Below are positions 43,643-52,435 of a stretch of DNA of 64,000 nt, in pieces. Location: the NCBI RefSeq assembly GCF_001951155.1, contig NZ_CP016359.1, forward strand, positions 2,194,001 through 2,258,000, written 5' to 3'. The translations under genes and the position numbers were made by a program. The notes below the pieces were generated by a model that saw nothing but the letters and a program-made list of their open reading frames with translations, made no database searches and was not told the origin of the DNA. The DNA comes from Christiangramia flava JLT2011 (GTDB lineage Bacteria; Bacteroidota; Bacteroidia; Flavobacteriales; Flavobacteriaceae). The number at the start of each line of letters is the position of its first letter. Position 1 is the first letter of the stretch.

Positions 43643-45694
43643 TTAAACTTGCCGTATTTGGGCCATTACACCCGCTTTTGAGTCGGTTGGTCGCTGGCAG
43701 CTGCCCTCTTCGCATAGGTAGATCAGGTTTTTTCCAGGTTGGTATCGGTTTTCCAGTAATTTGAGCGAGGAATGCTGATCGCCGGCTATGAGGATCGAAT
43801 TCGGAATATAACTTTCCTGGATCTCTTCGGAAATTTCAGCAAAATTCTCCCCGCAAATAGCAATTTCGTAAAACGGATGGGTGAAATTCATCAGCAGATC
43901 CAACCACCCGGAATAATATTGCGGATATTCGGGAATCTTTTCCAAAAGACATTGAAGCATTTCCGAAGCTTCAGCGATTATGGAATTTTTTGCCGTAAGT
44001 TTTCCTAATTTGAACAGGTTTCGAGCCATAACCGAATTGGAGGCAGGAATGACATTATCGGTGAGTTCTTTGGTGCGAGTTACCAGTTTCCGGTCACTGG
44101 AGGAGGTGAAAAAGAAAAGTGGGTTGGCTGCGTCTGCAAAATCTATTTTCACAATTTCGGTAAGTTTTTCTGCAAATTCCAGAAATCTTTCTTCGGAAAA
44201 GGTTTCAAACAGGCTTATCGCTGCTTCAATCGCAAATGCATAATCTTCCAGATAAGCGTTGATTGAAGACTTTCCGTTTTTATATGAATGCAACAGTCGC
44301 CCATTTTCCTGCAACATGTTATTTTCCAGCCAGCTGAAGGTTTCCAGCGCTGCCTGTTGGAATGCAGGATTTTGAACCGCCTGGTAAGCGTGACAAAGGC
44401 CCGTGATGGTCATACAGTTCCAGGAAGTAAGGGCTTTGTCGTCTAATCCCGGTTTGTCACGTTTTTTTCGATTTTCTCGCAGTAACTTCAGCCAGTTTGC
44501 CTTTTTTTCAATAAACGCAGCTTCTGAAAGTTGGTTCTCTTCAGCAAAAATACGGGAATCAGCTGTTCGGTAAAGTACATAATTGCCATTTTCCCAATGG
44601 CCGGTCTGGTCGATATGATAGAATTTGGCAAAAAGGTCAAATTCCTCGTTCAGCAGCTCCTTCAATTCCGCTTTGGTCCAGACGTAATACGCACCTTCTT
44701 CATTCTTTCCTTCAGAATTGGGACTATCAGCATCATAGGCAGAATAAAAACAGCCATCGGGCGAACGCATTTCTGAAAGCAAAAAACTGGCCGTTTGTTC
44801 CACTACTTCGGCATACCAGTTTTTCTGATATAGTTTATACGCTTTTGAGTAGAGGCTAAGCAATTGGGCATTGTCATAAAGCATTTTTTCGAAATGCGGG
44901 ACATGCCATCGAGCGTCTACCGAATACCTGGAAAACCCGCCTTCCACGGGGTCATAAGTTCCGCCGAAAGAAATTTTATCCAGGCTCACCTGAACATAAT
45001 TCGATAATTCCCTGTTTTGATTCTGAAAAGCCCAGCGCATCAGGAAATCGAGATTGCTCGGCATCATGAACTTGGGTGCGCCGCTAGAACCGCCATGCGT
45101 AAAATCAAGAAAACGTTTCCATTTTTCCAGCATTGGGATAAACAGTTCTTGTGAGTAATCTTTTTGGTCTTCTGGCAAATCTACGAGGTCCAGCTGTTGC
45201 AGGCCCTGTTCGAGTCGGTAAGCATATTCATAAAGCTGCTTCGGTTCTTTTTGAAATAAATTTGCGAGCTGTTGCAGGGCATCCATCCATTGCTTTTTTT
45301 GAAAATAGGTTCCTCCCCAAACAGGTCGTCCATCTGGCAGGGCCACCACATTCATGGGCCAGCCGCCGGCGCCGGTCATGACCTGCACGGCATTCATGTA
45401 AACCTGGTCTACATCTGGTCGTTCTTCACGATCAACCTTAATATTTACGAAATATTTGTTCATGATGGCGGCGACTTCCGGATCTTCAAAACTTTCGTGC
45501 TCCATCACGTGGCACCAGTGGCAGGCTGAATATCCCACACTAATTAATAGCAGCTTTTCATTATCAATTGCCTCGTTTAGCGATTGGTCATTCCAGGCCT
45601 TCCAGTTTACTGGGTTGTGCGCGTGTTGCAGGAGGTAGGGACTCGATTCATGAATGAGTTCGTTGGTGTAAGGATGATCTTCAGGATCTGGCAT
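43643..45694 (-). CDS. DUF255 thioredoxin-domain protein (YyaL / spermatogenesis-associated 20-like)
   Basis: A 683-residue protein. The N-terminal ~170 residues are a thioredoxin-like domain with SACHWCHVMEHESF and the DREERPDVDQVYM segment. The rest is an alpha/alpha toroid like that in N-acylglucosamine epimerases and glycoside hydrolases (for example HGGSSGAPKF, DNAQLLSLYSKAY and KALTSWNCMTI). The cellular role is not established. I start at ATG 45694 (MPDPEDHPYTNEL), since the upstream 12 codons lack family similarity. It is a single-gene unit divergent from the phosphate transporter. Confidence 0.92.
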   Translation of the reverse strand: MPDPEDHPYTNELIHESSPYLLQHAHNPVNWKAWNDQSLNEAIDNEKLLLISVGYSACHWCHVMEHESFEDPEVAAIMNKYFVNIKVDREERPDVDQVYMNAVQVMTGAGGWPMNVVALPDGRPVWGGTYFQKKQWMDALQQLANLFQKEPKQLYEYAYRLEQGLQQLDLVDLPEDQKDYSQELFIPMLEKWKRFLDFTHGGSSGAPKFMMPSNLDFLMRWAFQNQNRELSNYVQVSLDKISFGGTYDPVEGGFSRYSVDARWHVPHFEKMLYDNAQLLSLYSKAYKLYQKNWYAEVVEQTASFLLSEMRSPDGCFYSAYDADSPNSEGKNEEGAYYVWTKAELKELLNEEFDLFAKFYHIDQTGHWENGNYVLYRTADSRIFAEENQLSEAAFIEKKANWLKLLRENRKKRDKPGLDDKALTSWNCMTITGLCHAYQAVQNPAFQQAALETFSWLENNMLQENGRLLHSYKNGKSSINAYLEDYAFAIEAAISLFETFSEERFLEFAEKLTEIVKIDFADAANPLFFFTSSSDRKLVTRTKELTDNVIPASNSVMARNLFKLGKLTAKNSIIAEASEMLQCLLEKIPEYPQYYSGWLDLLMNFTHPFYEIAICGENFAEISEEIQESYIPNSILIAGDQHSSLKLLENRYQPGKNLIYLCEEGSCQRPTDSKAGVMAQIRQV

Positions 45695-45800
45695 ATCGTA
45701 AAATATTCGGTGTTCTTTCAAAAGTACCAAATAGCCAATGGCTTAAGGCTGCTTTTATTAATCTTTTAATAACTTTACTTTCCGCCTTAATTAGTAAAAA

Positions 45801-45835
45801 AGCCAGACTTTTGCTGGTTGTTAACAAAACTGGCT
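45801..45835 (+). promoter_or_regulatory. Leader hairpin just before the phosphate transporter start
   Basis: AGCCAG (45801-45806) and TTTTG (45809-45813) pair with CAAAA (45825-45829) and CTGGCT (45830-45835), giving 11 base pairs with a two-base bulge and an 11-base loop. The last paired base touches ATG 45836. It could hide the start region in the mRNA or be a DNA operator. Its function is unknown. Confidence 0.45.
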
Positions 45836-48103
45836 ATGGAAGATATTTTTATTGTAATGCTTGTAGCGCTTTTTGCGCTGGCTATTACAGACCTGGTGGT
45901 GGGAGTGAGTAACGATGCCATCAATTTCCTTAATTCGGCGATCGGCTCAAAAGCGGTTTCCATGCGAACCATCATGATCACCGCCAGTCTTGGGGTGGCC
46001 GTGGGAGCGATATTTTCCAGCGGACTCATGGAAGTTGCCAGGAAAGGAATTTTCATGCCGGGAGAGTTCTATTTTGACGAGATCATGATTATTTTCATGG
46101 CGGTAATGATCACCGATGTGCTCCTGCTGGACTTTTTCAATTCCCTGGGATTACCCACCTCTACAACGGTTTCCATTGTTTTTGAATTATTGGGAGCGGC
46201 CGTGTGTATTGCCGTGATCAAGATATATAACGAGCAGGGCGGCGACCTTGCCGCACTGGGTGATTTTATCAATACTTCCAAAGCTACGGAGATTATTACC
46301 GGGATATTACTGGCCGTGCTCGTGGCTTTTATTACAGGAACGATCATTCAGTATATTTCCCGTCTGGTCTTTTCCTTTCAGTATGAAAAGAAAATGAAAT
46401 ATGTAGGGGCGGCTTTTGGCGGACTTTCCCTTACTTCAATTCTGTATTTTATTCTGATAAAGGGGATAAAAAGTGTCCCGTTCATCGATGAATCAACCTT
46501 CGTTTTTATTAATAATCATACCTGGCTGATCGTTCTGATCGGCTTTGTGATCTTCACCGGAATTTCTCAGTTCCTGATGAGCGTGATGAAACTGAATATC
46601 CTGAGGATCATCATTGTTATTGGAACTTTTGCCCTTGCTTTAGCCTTTGCCGGGAATGACCTGGTGAACTTCATTGGGGTTCCAATTGCGGCCTGGCAGT
46701 CGTTCGGCTTGTGGCAGGCGGCTTATGCCCAAACGGGTGTGCTGCCTTCGGAATTTGCCATGAACGGCCTGGCGGGGAGCGTTCCAACTCCGGAAATCTT
46801 ATTAATCGGTGCCGGCGGGATTATGGTTGCTACTTTATGGTTTTCCAGCAAGGCTAGATCTGTGGTGGATACCGGGATCAACCTGGCCCGGCAGGGAGAT
46901 GGCGTGGAGCGATTCGAACCTAATTTCCTTTCTCGCGGGATCGTGCGATATTCGGTGTTGTTGAGCAATGCAATCACCGCGGTACTTCCGGAATCCATGA
47001 AAAACAGGATCGATCGGAAATTTGAACATAAGGCCAATACAAAAAGCAAACGCCTCGACGCACCGGCTTTCGATATGGTTCGTGCTTCTGTAAACCTGGT
47101 GGTGGCGAGTATTCTGATCTCAATCGGGACCAACCTGAAACTGCCATTATCCACAACTTACGTGACTTTTATGGTGGCGATGGGTTCTTCCCTGGCAGAT
47201 CGGGCATGGGATCGCGAAAGTGCCGTTTACCGTGTGGCCGGTGTGCTAAACGTGATTGGAGGATGGTTCGTGACCGCCCTGGTCGCATTCACCGCTGCCG
47301 CAATTTTTGCCAGTATTATTTATTTCGGCGGAATTATAGCACTTGTAGTCCTGATCCTTCTGGCTCTAACGATTGTGGTGCGTGGAGCAATCCTGCACTC
47401 TAAAAAGTCAAAAGACGAAAAGAATAAAAAGCGTTTCAATCGAAGTGATATTATTACGATCAACGAGATCACTTCGGAAACTTCGGAAAATATTTCAAAC
47501 GTGATTGGCGGCATCAACAAGATGTACACGCGAACCGTTGATAATCTTGGGTATTATGACCTGAGCAAACTGAAGAAATCGCATAAAAAGATCGAGAAAC
47601 TGGAAGCTGATGTAGATGAGCTGAAAGGCAATATTTTCTATTTTATCAAGTCACTGGAAGAAGATTCAGTGGAAGCCAGTAAATTTTATATACTCACGCT
47701 GGATTATCTCCAGGATATGGTGCAATCTATCGGTTTTATAACCAGGAACAGCTATAATCACGTTCACAACAACCATAAGAATCTCAAGTTTAACCAGATA
47801 CGGGACCTGAAGAAAGTAGATGATCGCATGCAGGTGCTTTTCGATGAGATCAAAGAGACTTTTGATAACCATGAATTTGGCAATATCAACCGACTCCTGA
47901 CCGAAAAACAGGACCTATTGGAATATGTAAGTGAATTGATCCAGAAACAGATCACCCGTATTCGAACTTCGGAAAGCAGCCCTAAAAACACCAAGCTGTA
48001 CTTTGGAATCCTCCTGGAAACTAAAGATCTAATCAGTTCCACGATGAGTTTGTTGCAGCTGTTTCAGGAATTTTATAACGAGGCCAGAACTACAGCTTAT
48101 TAA
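45836..48103 (+). CDS. Inorganic phosphate transporter (PiT family) with PhoU-like C-terminal domain
   Basis: A 755-residue protein. Residues ~1-530 hold some ten to twelve membrane helices with the two PiT repeat signatures (GVSNDAINFLNSAIGSKAV and later LKLPLSTTYVTFMVAMGSSLADRAWDRE). The C-terminal ~200 residues (from ~560) are soluble and helical, with EADVDELKGNIFYFIKSL, and resemble PhoU. PiT proteins import phosphate with protons or sodium; the PhoU-like tail may regulate it. ATG 45836 is preferred to TTG 45818, which would put the start within the leader hairpin. It ends at a bidirectional terminator shared with the nfu gene. Confidence 0.93.
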   Translation: MEDIFIVMLVALFALAITDLVVGVSNDAINFLNSAIGSKAVSMRTIMITASLGVAVGAIFSSGLMEVARKGIFMPGEFYFDEIMIIFMAVMITDVLLLDFFNSLGLPTSTTVSIVFELLGAAVCIAVIKIYNEQGGDLAALGDFINTSKATEIITGILLAVLVAFITGTIIQYISRLVFSFQYEKKMKYVGAAFGGLSLTSILYFILIKGIKSVPFIDESTFVFINNHTWLIVLIGFVIFTGISQFLMSVMKLNILRIIIVIGTFALALAFAGNDLVNFIGVPIAAWQSFGLWQAAYAQTGVLPSEFAMNGLAGSVPTPEILLIGAGGIMVATLWFSSKARSVVDTGINLARQGDGVERFEPNFLSRGIVRYSVLLSNAITAVLPESMKNRIDRKFEHKANTKSKRLDAPAFDMVRASVNLVVASILISIGTNLKLPLSTTYVTFMVAMGSSLADRAWDRESAVYRVAGVLNVIGGWFVTALVAFTAAAIFASIIYFGGIIALVVLILLALTIVVRGAILHSKKSKDEKNKKRFNRSDIITINEITSETSENISNVIGGINKMYTRTVDNLGYYDLSKLKKSHKKIEKLEADVDELKGNIFYFIKSLEEDSVEASKFYILTLDYLQDMVQSIGFITRNSYNHVHNNHKNLKFNQIRDLKKVDDRMQVLFDEIKETFDNHEFGNINRLLTEKQDLLEYVSELIQKQITRIRTSESSPKNTKLYFGILLETKDLISSTMSLLQLFQEFYNEARTTAY

Positions 48104-48105
48104 CC

Positions 48106-48138
48106 AAAAAAAGCGGCATTTTTGATGCCGCTTTTTTT
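48106..48138. terminator. Bidirectional terminator between phosphate transporter and nfu genes
   Basis: A nine-base perfect core stem (AAGCGGCAT with ATGCCGCTT), loop TTTTG, flanked by an A-run on the left and a T-run on the right, so it works on both strands. It lies between convergent genes. Confidence 0.93.
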
Positions 48139-48159
48139 ATTTTTCTTGAACTTTCAGTT

Positions 48160-49080
48160 TTACCCATTTATCGCCTCCACGCGTTCCACGCGATTGGCCA
48201 GCATATCACGAAGCATGGTTTCAATACCATTCTTCAGGGTCATAGTGGACGATGGACAGCCGCTACAGGCACCTTGCAGGATCACTTTTACGGTTTTACT
48301 TTCCGCATTGTAACTATCGAATAAAATATTTCCTCCGTCACTGGCTACTGCCGGCTTGATATACTCATCGAGGATGGCGACGATCTCTTTAGAAGTTGCG
48401 TCAAGATTGTCAAAAGAGTTTGCCTGTTCTTCGGCTTGTTTGGCCACGGCTTCTTCCTTGCTCGCATTGTCAGTTTCGGCAGTGATCACCTCATTCCCTT
48501 CCTGGATATAATTCCGGATGAATTCACGCAATTCCATGGTAATATCATTCCAATCGGCCATATCATATTTCTGGATGGAAATATAATTCTGATCGATAAA
48601 AATCTCTTTTACGAAAGGGAAATGGAACAATTTTACAGCAAGAGGTGAGGTTTGTGCCTCATCGATATTTTTGAATTCAGCGGCGTTGATCACCAGCTTT
48701 TTGTTGGCCACAAACTTCATAACCCCTGGATTTGGCGTGCTTTCCGCATAAACAGTAACCGGGATGTTGCCGGTCTTCTGTTCAACCTGTTTGATCACTT
48801 CCCCACCTTTGTTTAGGTAATTAGAGATCTGTTCGGCTACTTCATTCTGTACATCTGGCCATTCTACGATATTGTATTTCTCGATCGCTACAAAGTTCTG
48901 AGCGATATAAACCGTCTTCACGAATGGAAGGTAGAATAATTGCTGAGCCAGGGGAGAGGCCTGCGCCTCATCAATATTTTTGAACTCAAAACTTTCATGC
49001 TGAGTTAAAAATTTGTTGGCTTCAAATTTGACGATTCCCGGTGTTGCTGTGGGAACTATTTTTATAGAATATTCTTCCAT
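48160..49080 (-). CDS. Nfu-type iron-sulfur scaffold with a duplicated N-terminal domain
   Basis: A 306-residue protein. Residues ~5-95 and ~108-198 are two tandem Nfu_N domains; each has a TPNPG/ATPGIVKF-type start, a FKNIDEAQ-SPLA segment and a FPFVK-[TE]-[VI]-[YF]-I motif. After a short linker, residues ~226-306 form the NifU C-terminal scaffold with C272 and C275 in GACSGCPSST. Nfu proteins receive and pass on [4Fe-4S] clusters. The usual architecture has one Nfu_N, so this is a doubling. I start at ATG 49080; the longer frame to 49269 runs into the divergent gene. A shared short promoter region lies upstream. Confidence 0.93.
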   Translation of the reverse strand: MEEYSIKIVPTATPGIVKFEANKFLTQHESFEFKNIDEAQASPLAQQLFYLPFVKTVYIAQNFVAIEKYNIVEWPDVQNEVAEQISNYLNKGGEVIKQVEQKTGNIPVTVYAESTPNPGVMKFVANKKLVINAAEFKNIDEAQTSPLAVKLFHFPFVKEIFIDQNYISIQKYDMADWNDITMELREFIRNYIQEGNEVITAETDNASKEEAVAKQAEEQANSFDNLDATSKEIVAILDEYIKPAVASDGGNILFDSYNAESKTVKVILQGACSGCPSSTMTLKNGIETMLRDMLANRVERVEAING

Positions 49081-49094
49081 CTCAAAATTTTTGG

Positions 49095-49102
49095 CAAAAA
49101 TA
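49095..49102 (-). promoter_or_regulatory. Possible -7 box for the nfu gene
   Basis: On the minus strand the sequence reads TATTTTTG, a match to TAnnTTTG, 14 bases before the nfu ATG. No -33 box at the usual distance. Confidence 0.35.
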
Positions 49103-49132
49103 CTAAAGAAAATCAAGGTATTACCTATATTT

Positions 49133-50197
49133 ATGGGCTTTATGGTAGGGCATCGATCAATCATCCAATTCGTCAAATCTAACAGTGATTTTTCAAATAT
49201 TTTCAGGTTGTTCATTTTTATGATCACGACCTGTGCGGGACTGAATTCGGTTTCCGCCCAGGAAGTCATTCCAACCTATTCCGATTATCTTACTGATAAC
49301 CTATACCTCATACATCCTTCCATGGCTGGCGCTTCCAATTACGACCAGATTCGCCTTACCGGGAGGACGCAGTGGTTCGACGTGCAGGATGCGCCCAACT
49401 TACAAACGCTTGCGGCGAATTTCAGATTGGGAGATAAAATTGGTGTTGGGGGAATTTTATTTCGGGATGAGAACGGAAATTATTCCAAACTGGGTGCGTA
49501 TGGCACCTTTGCTTACCACCTGATGTTTTCCCGTAGCAATGCAGATCTCAATCAATTATCCTTTGGTCTCAGCCTGGGAGTTATCCAGCACCGACTCGAT
49601 CAAAGCGGGTTTACTGGTTTTGATCCCGCACTAGGAAATAATTCTACCGATATTTTTGCCAATATGGACCTCGGAATGTCTTATTTCTATCGGGATTTTT
49701 ACTTTCACCTGGCAGCTAAGAATTTACTGTCCGTTAACCGGGAACTGTTTTATTCTGATGCTGTGCCCAGCAATATGCGAAAATACCTGGTTTCTGCCGG
49801 GTATGTTCTGGACCTGAATCCCAACGATGAATGGAGCTTCGAGCCTTCGATATTGTTCCAGGTGCGGGAAGCTACTGAAGAAATGGCGATAGACGGAAAC
49901 ATCAAAGCCTATTACGAACTTGAAAATTCCACCCTTTGGGGTGGTTTAAGCTATCGCAACAGCTTCGAAGGCGCCGAATATACCACAGATGGGCAGGAGG
50001 TAAAATCTCAACAACTACGATACCTTACGCCATTTGTGGGGATAGGCTGGAACAAGTTTATTTTTGGATATACCTTCAGTTACCAGATCAATTCAGTAGT
50101 GTTGAGCAAAAGCGGCTTTCACCAGATCACGCTGGGTTACAATCTAGGGCAAAGCAGGCAGCGATATGATTGTCATTGCCCGGCGGTAAATAATTAG
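49133..50197 (+). CDS. PorP/SprF family type IX secretion outer-membrane protein
   Basis: About 354 residues from ATG 49133. A signal peptide ends near NSVSAQE. The next part is the family's signature: PTYSDYLTDNLYLIHPSMAG, then TGRTQWFDVQDAPN, followed by barrel-like strands (GVGGILFRDENGNYSKLG, FGLSLGVIQHRLDQSGF). PorP/SprF members are 14-strand-like outer-membrane proteins; they anchor and export C-terminal-domain type B T9SS cargo. The usual gene partner, a SprB-like adhesin, is not adjacent. The start is uncertain (49133, 49142 or a later one); the body is secure. It ends with a four-base overlap with the convergent murI. Confidence 0.9.
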   Translation: MGFMVGHRSIIQFVKSNSDFSNIFRLFIFMITTCAGLNSVSAQEVIPTYSDYLTDNLYLIHPSMAGASNYDQIRLTGRTQWFDVQDAPNLQTLAANFRLGDKIGVGGILFRDENGNYSKLGAYGTFAYHLMFSRSNADLNQLSFGLSLGVIQHRLDQSGFTGFDPALGNNSTDIFANMDLGMSYFYRDFYFHLAAKNLLSVNRELFYSDAVPSNMRKYLVSAGYVLDLNPNDEWSFEPSILFQVREATEEMAIDGNIKAYYELENSTLWGGLSYRNSFEGAEYTTDGQEVKSQQLRYLTPFVGIGWNKFIFGYTFSYQINSVVLSKSGFHQITLGYNLGQSRQRYDCHCPAVNN

Positions 50198-50985
50198 AAA
50201 TCGAGAAAGGCTACCTGGTAGGCAAATTTTTCTGCCTGTATCAAATCAGAAAGAACTTTAGGATCTTTATTGGAGTAGAACTGGGGGATGGGTATGGAAT
50301 TTTCCATATTCAGCAAATCATTTTTCTCCAGTATCGCACGGGTTTGCCTGGCTACCGCTTCCCCAGAATCGATAATGCTGATATGCTTCGGAAGGATTTT
50401 ACGCAACTGCGGAATAAGGTAAGGGTAGTGGCTGCAGCCTAAAACCAGGTAATCTATTTGTGCATCCAGCATGGGCTGAAGTAAATGGGTTAAGATTTCA
50501 GTCATTTCAGGACTATCCTTTTTCCCATTTTCAATGAGTTCAACCAGGCCCTTTCCTTCCACTTCGAGCACGTTAATGTCTTTGGTATATAATTCCGAAG
50601 TTTTAGCAAACAATTCGCTGCTCAGGGTGCCCCGGGTGGCAAGAATTCCCACGGCCTTGTGAGTGCTTTTAAGGGCGGCGGGTTTAATGGCCGGCTCGAT
50701 ACCGATAAATGGCACTTTGTAGCTGTTTCTAAGGATCTTAATAGCATTTGTGGTGGCAGTGTTGCAGGCAACCACGATGATCTTACAGCCGAGTTCCAGG
50801 AGCTTTTCCGTATTTTTTATGGACAGACTGATGATTTCTTCCTGCGGCCTGATGCCGTAGGGCGCATTTTTACTGTCGGAAAGATAGATGGTTTGTTCAT
50901 GAGGCAGCAGCTCATGAATCTCTTTCCAGATAGAGGTGCCACCAACACCAGAATCAAATAACCCAATTGGGGAGGAATCAGCCAT
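50194..50985 (-). CDS. murI: MurI, glutamate racemase
   Basis: A 263-residue racemase. N-terminal GLFDSGVGG, catalytic Cys in VACNTATTNA and the second catalytic Cys in GCSHYPYL are all present. It makes D-glutamate for peptidoglycan. It follows the skp genes on the minus strand but a strong terminator lies between them, so it probably has its own promoter. Its 3' end overlaps the PorP-like gene by four bases on the opposite strand. Confidence 0.96.
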   Translation of the reverse strand: MADSSPIGLFDSGVGGTSIWKEIHELLPHEQTIYLSDSKNAPYGIRPQEEIISLSIKNTEKLLELGCKIIVVACNTATTNAIKILRNSYKVPFIGIEPAIKPAALKSTHKAVGILATRGTLSSELFAKTSELYTKDINVLEVEGKGLVELIENGKKDSPEMTEILTHLLQPMLDAQIDYLVLGCSHYPYLIPQLRKILPKHISIIDSGEAVARQTRAILEKNDLLNMENSIPIPQFYSNKDPKVLSDLIQAEKFAYQVAFLDF

Positions 50986-50996
50986 GTATCAAAAAT

Positions 50997-51027
50997 AAAA
51001 AACTGCGTAGGTCTTACGCAGTTTTTT
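50997..51027 (-). terminator. Terminator after ompH (Skp), upstream of murI
   Basis: A nine-base perfect stem (AACTGCGTA with TACGCAGTT), five-base loop, flanked by A-runs and T-runs. It ends the porG-uppS-bamA-ompH unit read on the minus strand. Confidence 0.88.
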
Positions 51028-51049
51028 AAAGAAATCTATGTGAGATTGA

Positions 51050-51562
51050 TTATTGTACTCCTAATTCTTTTTTCACATCAGGCATTAGATCGTAACCATC
51101 AGCCAAAAGTACTCCGGTTCCGGTAGTAGAATCTAATACGTAGTCGTAACCTTTAGCGCGAGCTACTTTCTGGATAGCGGTACGTACTTTTTCCAAAATT
51201 GGTCTTAGTAAATCCTGCTCTTTTTTGGCAAGATCCTGTCTTGCCTGCTGGCTGTGATCCTGAATTCTTTTCTGGGCAGCCTGAAGTTCAGTAGCTCTCT
51301 TTTGGTTCTCTTCATCAGTCTTCGTGTTGGCTTCTGCTTCGTAACGTTGCATGGTGCTTTGAGCTTCAGACAGCATGTCTTTGATCTCGGCATCATAGGT
51401 TTTTCCAAGCTTGTCTAACTGATCCATCGCGCTTTTATACTCCGGTAATGATTGTACCAGCTCCTGGGTAGCAATGTGCGCAACTTTAGACTGTGCGTTC
51501 GTAAAGGCAGTAGCACCGATCATTAAAGCTAAAGCTATAAAAAGTGTTCTGAATTGTTTCAT
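51050..51562 (-). CDS. OmpH/Skp periplasmic chaperone, first copy
   Basis: A 170-residue protein with a signal peptide (ending near TNAQSK) and a long helical pair between (residues ~40-130, with EIKDMLSEAQSTMQRYEAEAN), flanked by a small beta region (KVAHIATQELVQSLPEYK ... YVLDSTTGTGVLL). It fits Skp trimers that hold unfolded outer-membrane proteins. It is the last gene of the minus-strand assembly unit, after a longer paralogue. Gap 35 bases. Confidence 0.94.
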   Translation of the reverse strand: MKQFRTLFIALALMIGATAFTNAQSKVAHIATQELVQSLPEYKSAMDQLDKLGKTYDAEIKDMLSEAQSTMQRYEAEANTKTDEENQKRATELQAAQKRIQDHSQQARQDLAKKEQDLLRPILEKVRTAIQKVARAKGYDYVLDSTTGTGVLLADGYDLMPDVKKELGVQ

Positions 51563-51597
51563 CGTAATTCTCGTTAAGTTTAATTAGGGTTAAATTA

Positions 51598-52404
51598 TTA
51601 ATTTATCGTATCATTCTTCTGTTGCCTGGCCTGAACGATAGAGTCCCTTTTTCTCTGTCTTTCTTCCAGTATTCTTTTTCTTCTCGCCTCGAATTCTGCC
51701 TGTTTTGCAGATCGAATGGAGTCGTATTCTTTTTTTCTGGCAGCTGCAAGCGAATCTCTTTCCTTCTTGCGCTGCTCGATCATTTGCTCTCTTTCCGTAA
51801 GCTGTTCTTCCTGCTCGATGCTGAGTTCTTCTTTCTTCTCCATCTCCTGGATCTCCTCTTTTCCTTCCAGTTGCTTGCGATTAGCGGTACGCTTAATCGT
51901 TCTCAGTACAAGATCGCTTACATCGTATTGTTGGTCTGCATATATCATTCCAATTTCTGAAGTGCGGTCAAAAATAAAATCAAAATTTCTCAATTTGGCT
52001 ATTTCCTGCACCGCGGCAAATACCTGGTCCTGCACCGGTCTTACCAGTTGTTTCTTCTGAATAATATAATCTCCATTGGGGCCGAATCTTTTTTGCTGGT
52101 AATCTCTCGCCTGTTGCTCCATATAAGAAATCTCTTCCTCTCGATCCTCAATCAGTTCAGCGGTGAGCAGGGCACGTTCATTATCCAGTTTCTGGCGCAT
52201 GTCTGTGACCTTCTGTAATTTTTGTTCGGCTTCTTTTTTCCAATCCTGTACGCGATTATCAAGCTGATTCTGTGCTTCCTGATATTCCGGCACATTTTCC
52301 AAAATATATTCCATATCAATATATCCCACGCGAATAGACTTTTGTGCGTGTAAGGCGCTTACGCTGAGAAGGATAATCAATATTTTAAATATATTTTTAT
52401 TCAT
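51598..52404 (-). CDS. OmpH/Skp family chaperone, second copy with a long charged tail
   Basis: A 268-residue Skp paralogue. Signal peptide (ending SALHAQ), N-terminal RVGYIDMEYILENVPEYQEA, the helical pair and the return FDFIFDRTSEIGMIY. From ~residue 172 a tail of ~95 residues is nearly all Lys, Arg, Glu, Gln and Asp with occasional Ile or Ala, including repeated RDS-spaced segments. This predicts a charged coiled coil. The first copy lacks this tail. It lies between bamA and the shorter paralogue. Confidence 0.92.
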   Translation of the reverse strand: MNKNIFKILIILLSVSALHAQKSIRVGYIDMEYILENVPEYQEAQNQLDNRVQDWKKEAEQKLQKVTDMRQKLDNERALLTAELIEDREEEISYMEQQARDYQQKRFGPNGDYIIQKKQLVRPVQDQVFAAVQEIAKLRNFDFIFDRTSEIGMIYADQQYDVSDLVLRTIKRTANRKQLEGKEEIQEMEKKEELSIEQEEQLTEREQMIEQRKKERDSLAAARKKEYDSIRSAKQAEFEARRKRILEERQRKRDSIVQARQQKNDTIN

Positions 52405-52435
52405 TTTTTTCGAATATAGAAAATATCATGCCATT

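Noticed and set aside
49081..49269. Longer N-terminus for the Nfu protein
   Set aside because: Runs across the divergent gene's start and signal-peptide region; Nfu_N begins right after ATG 49080.
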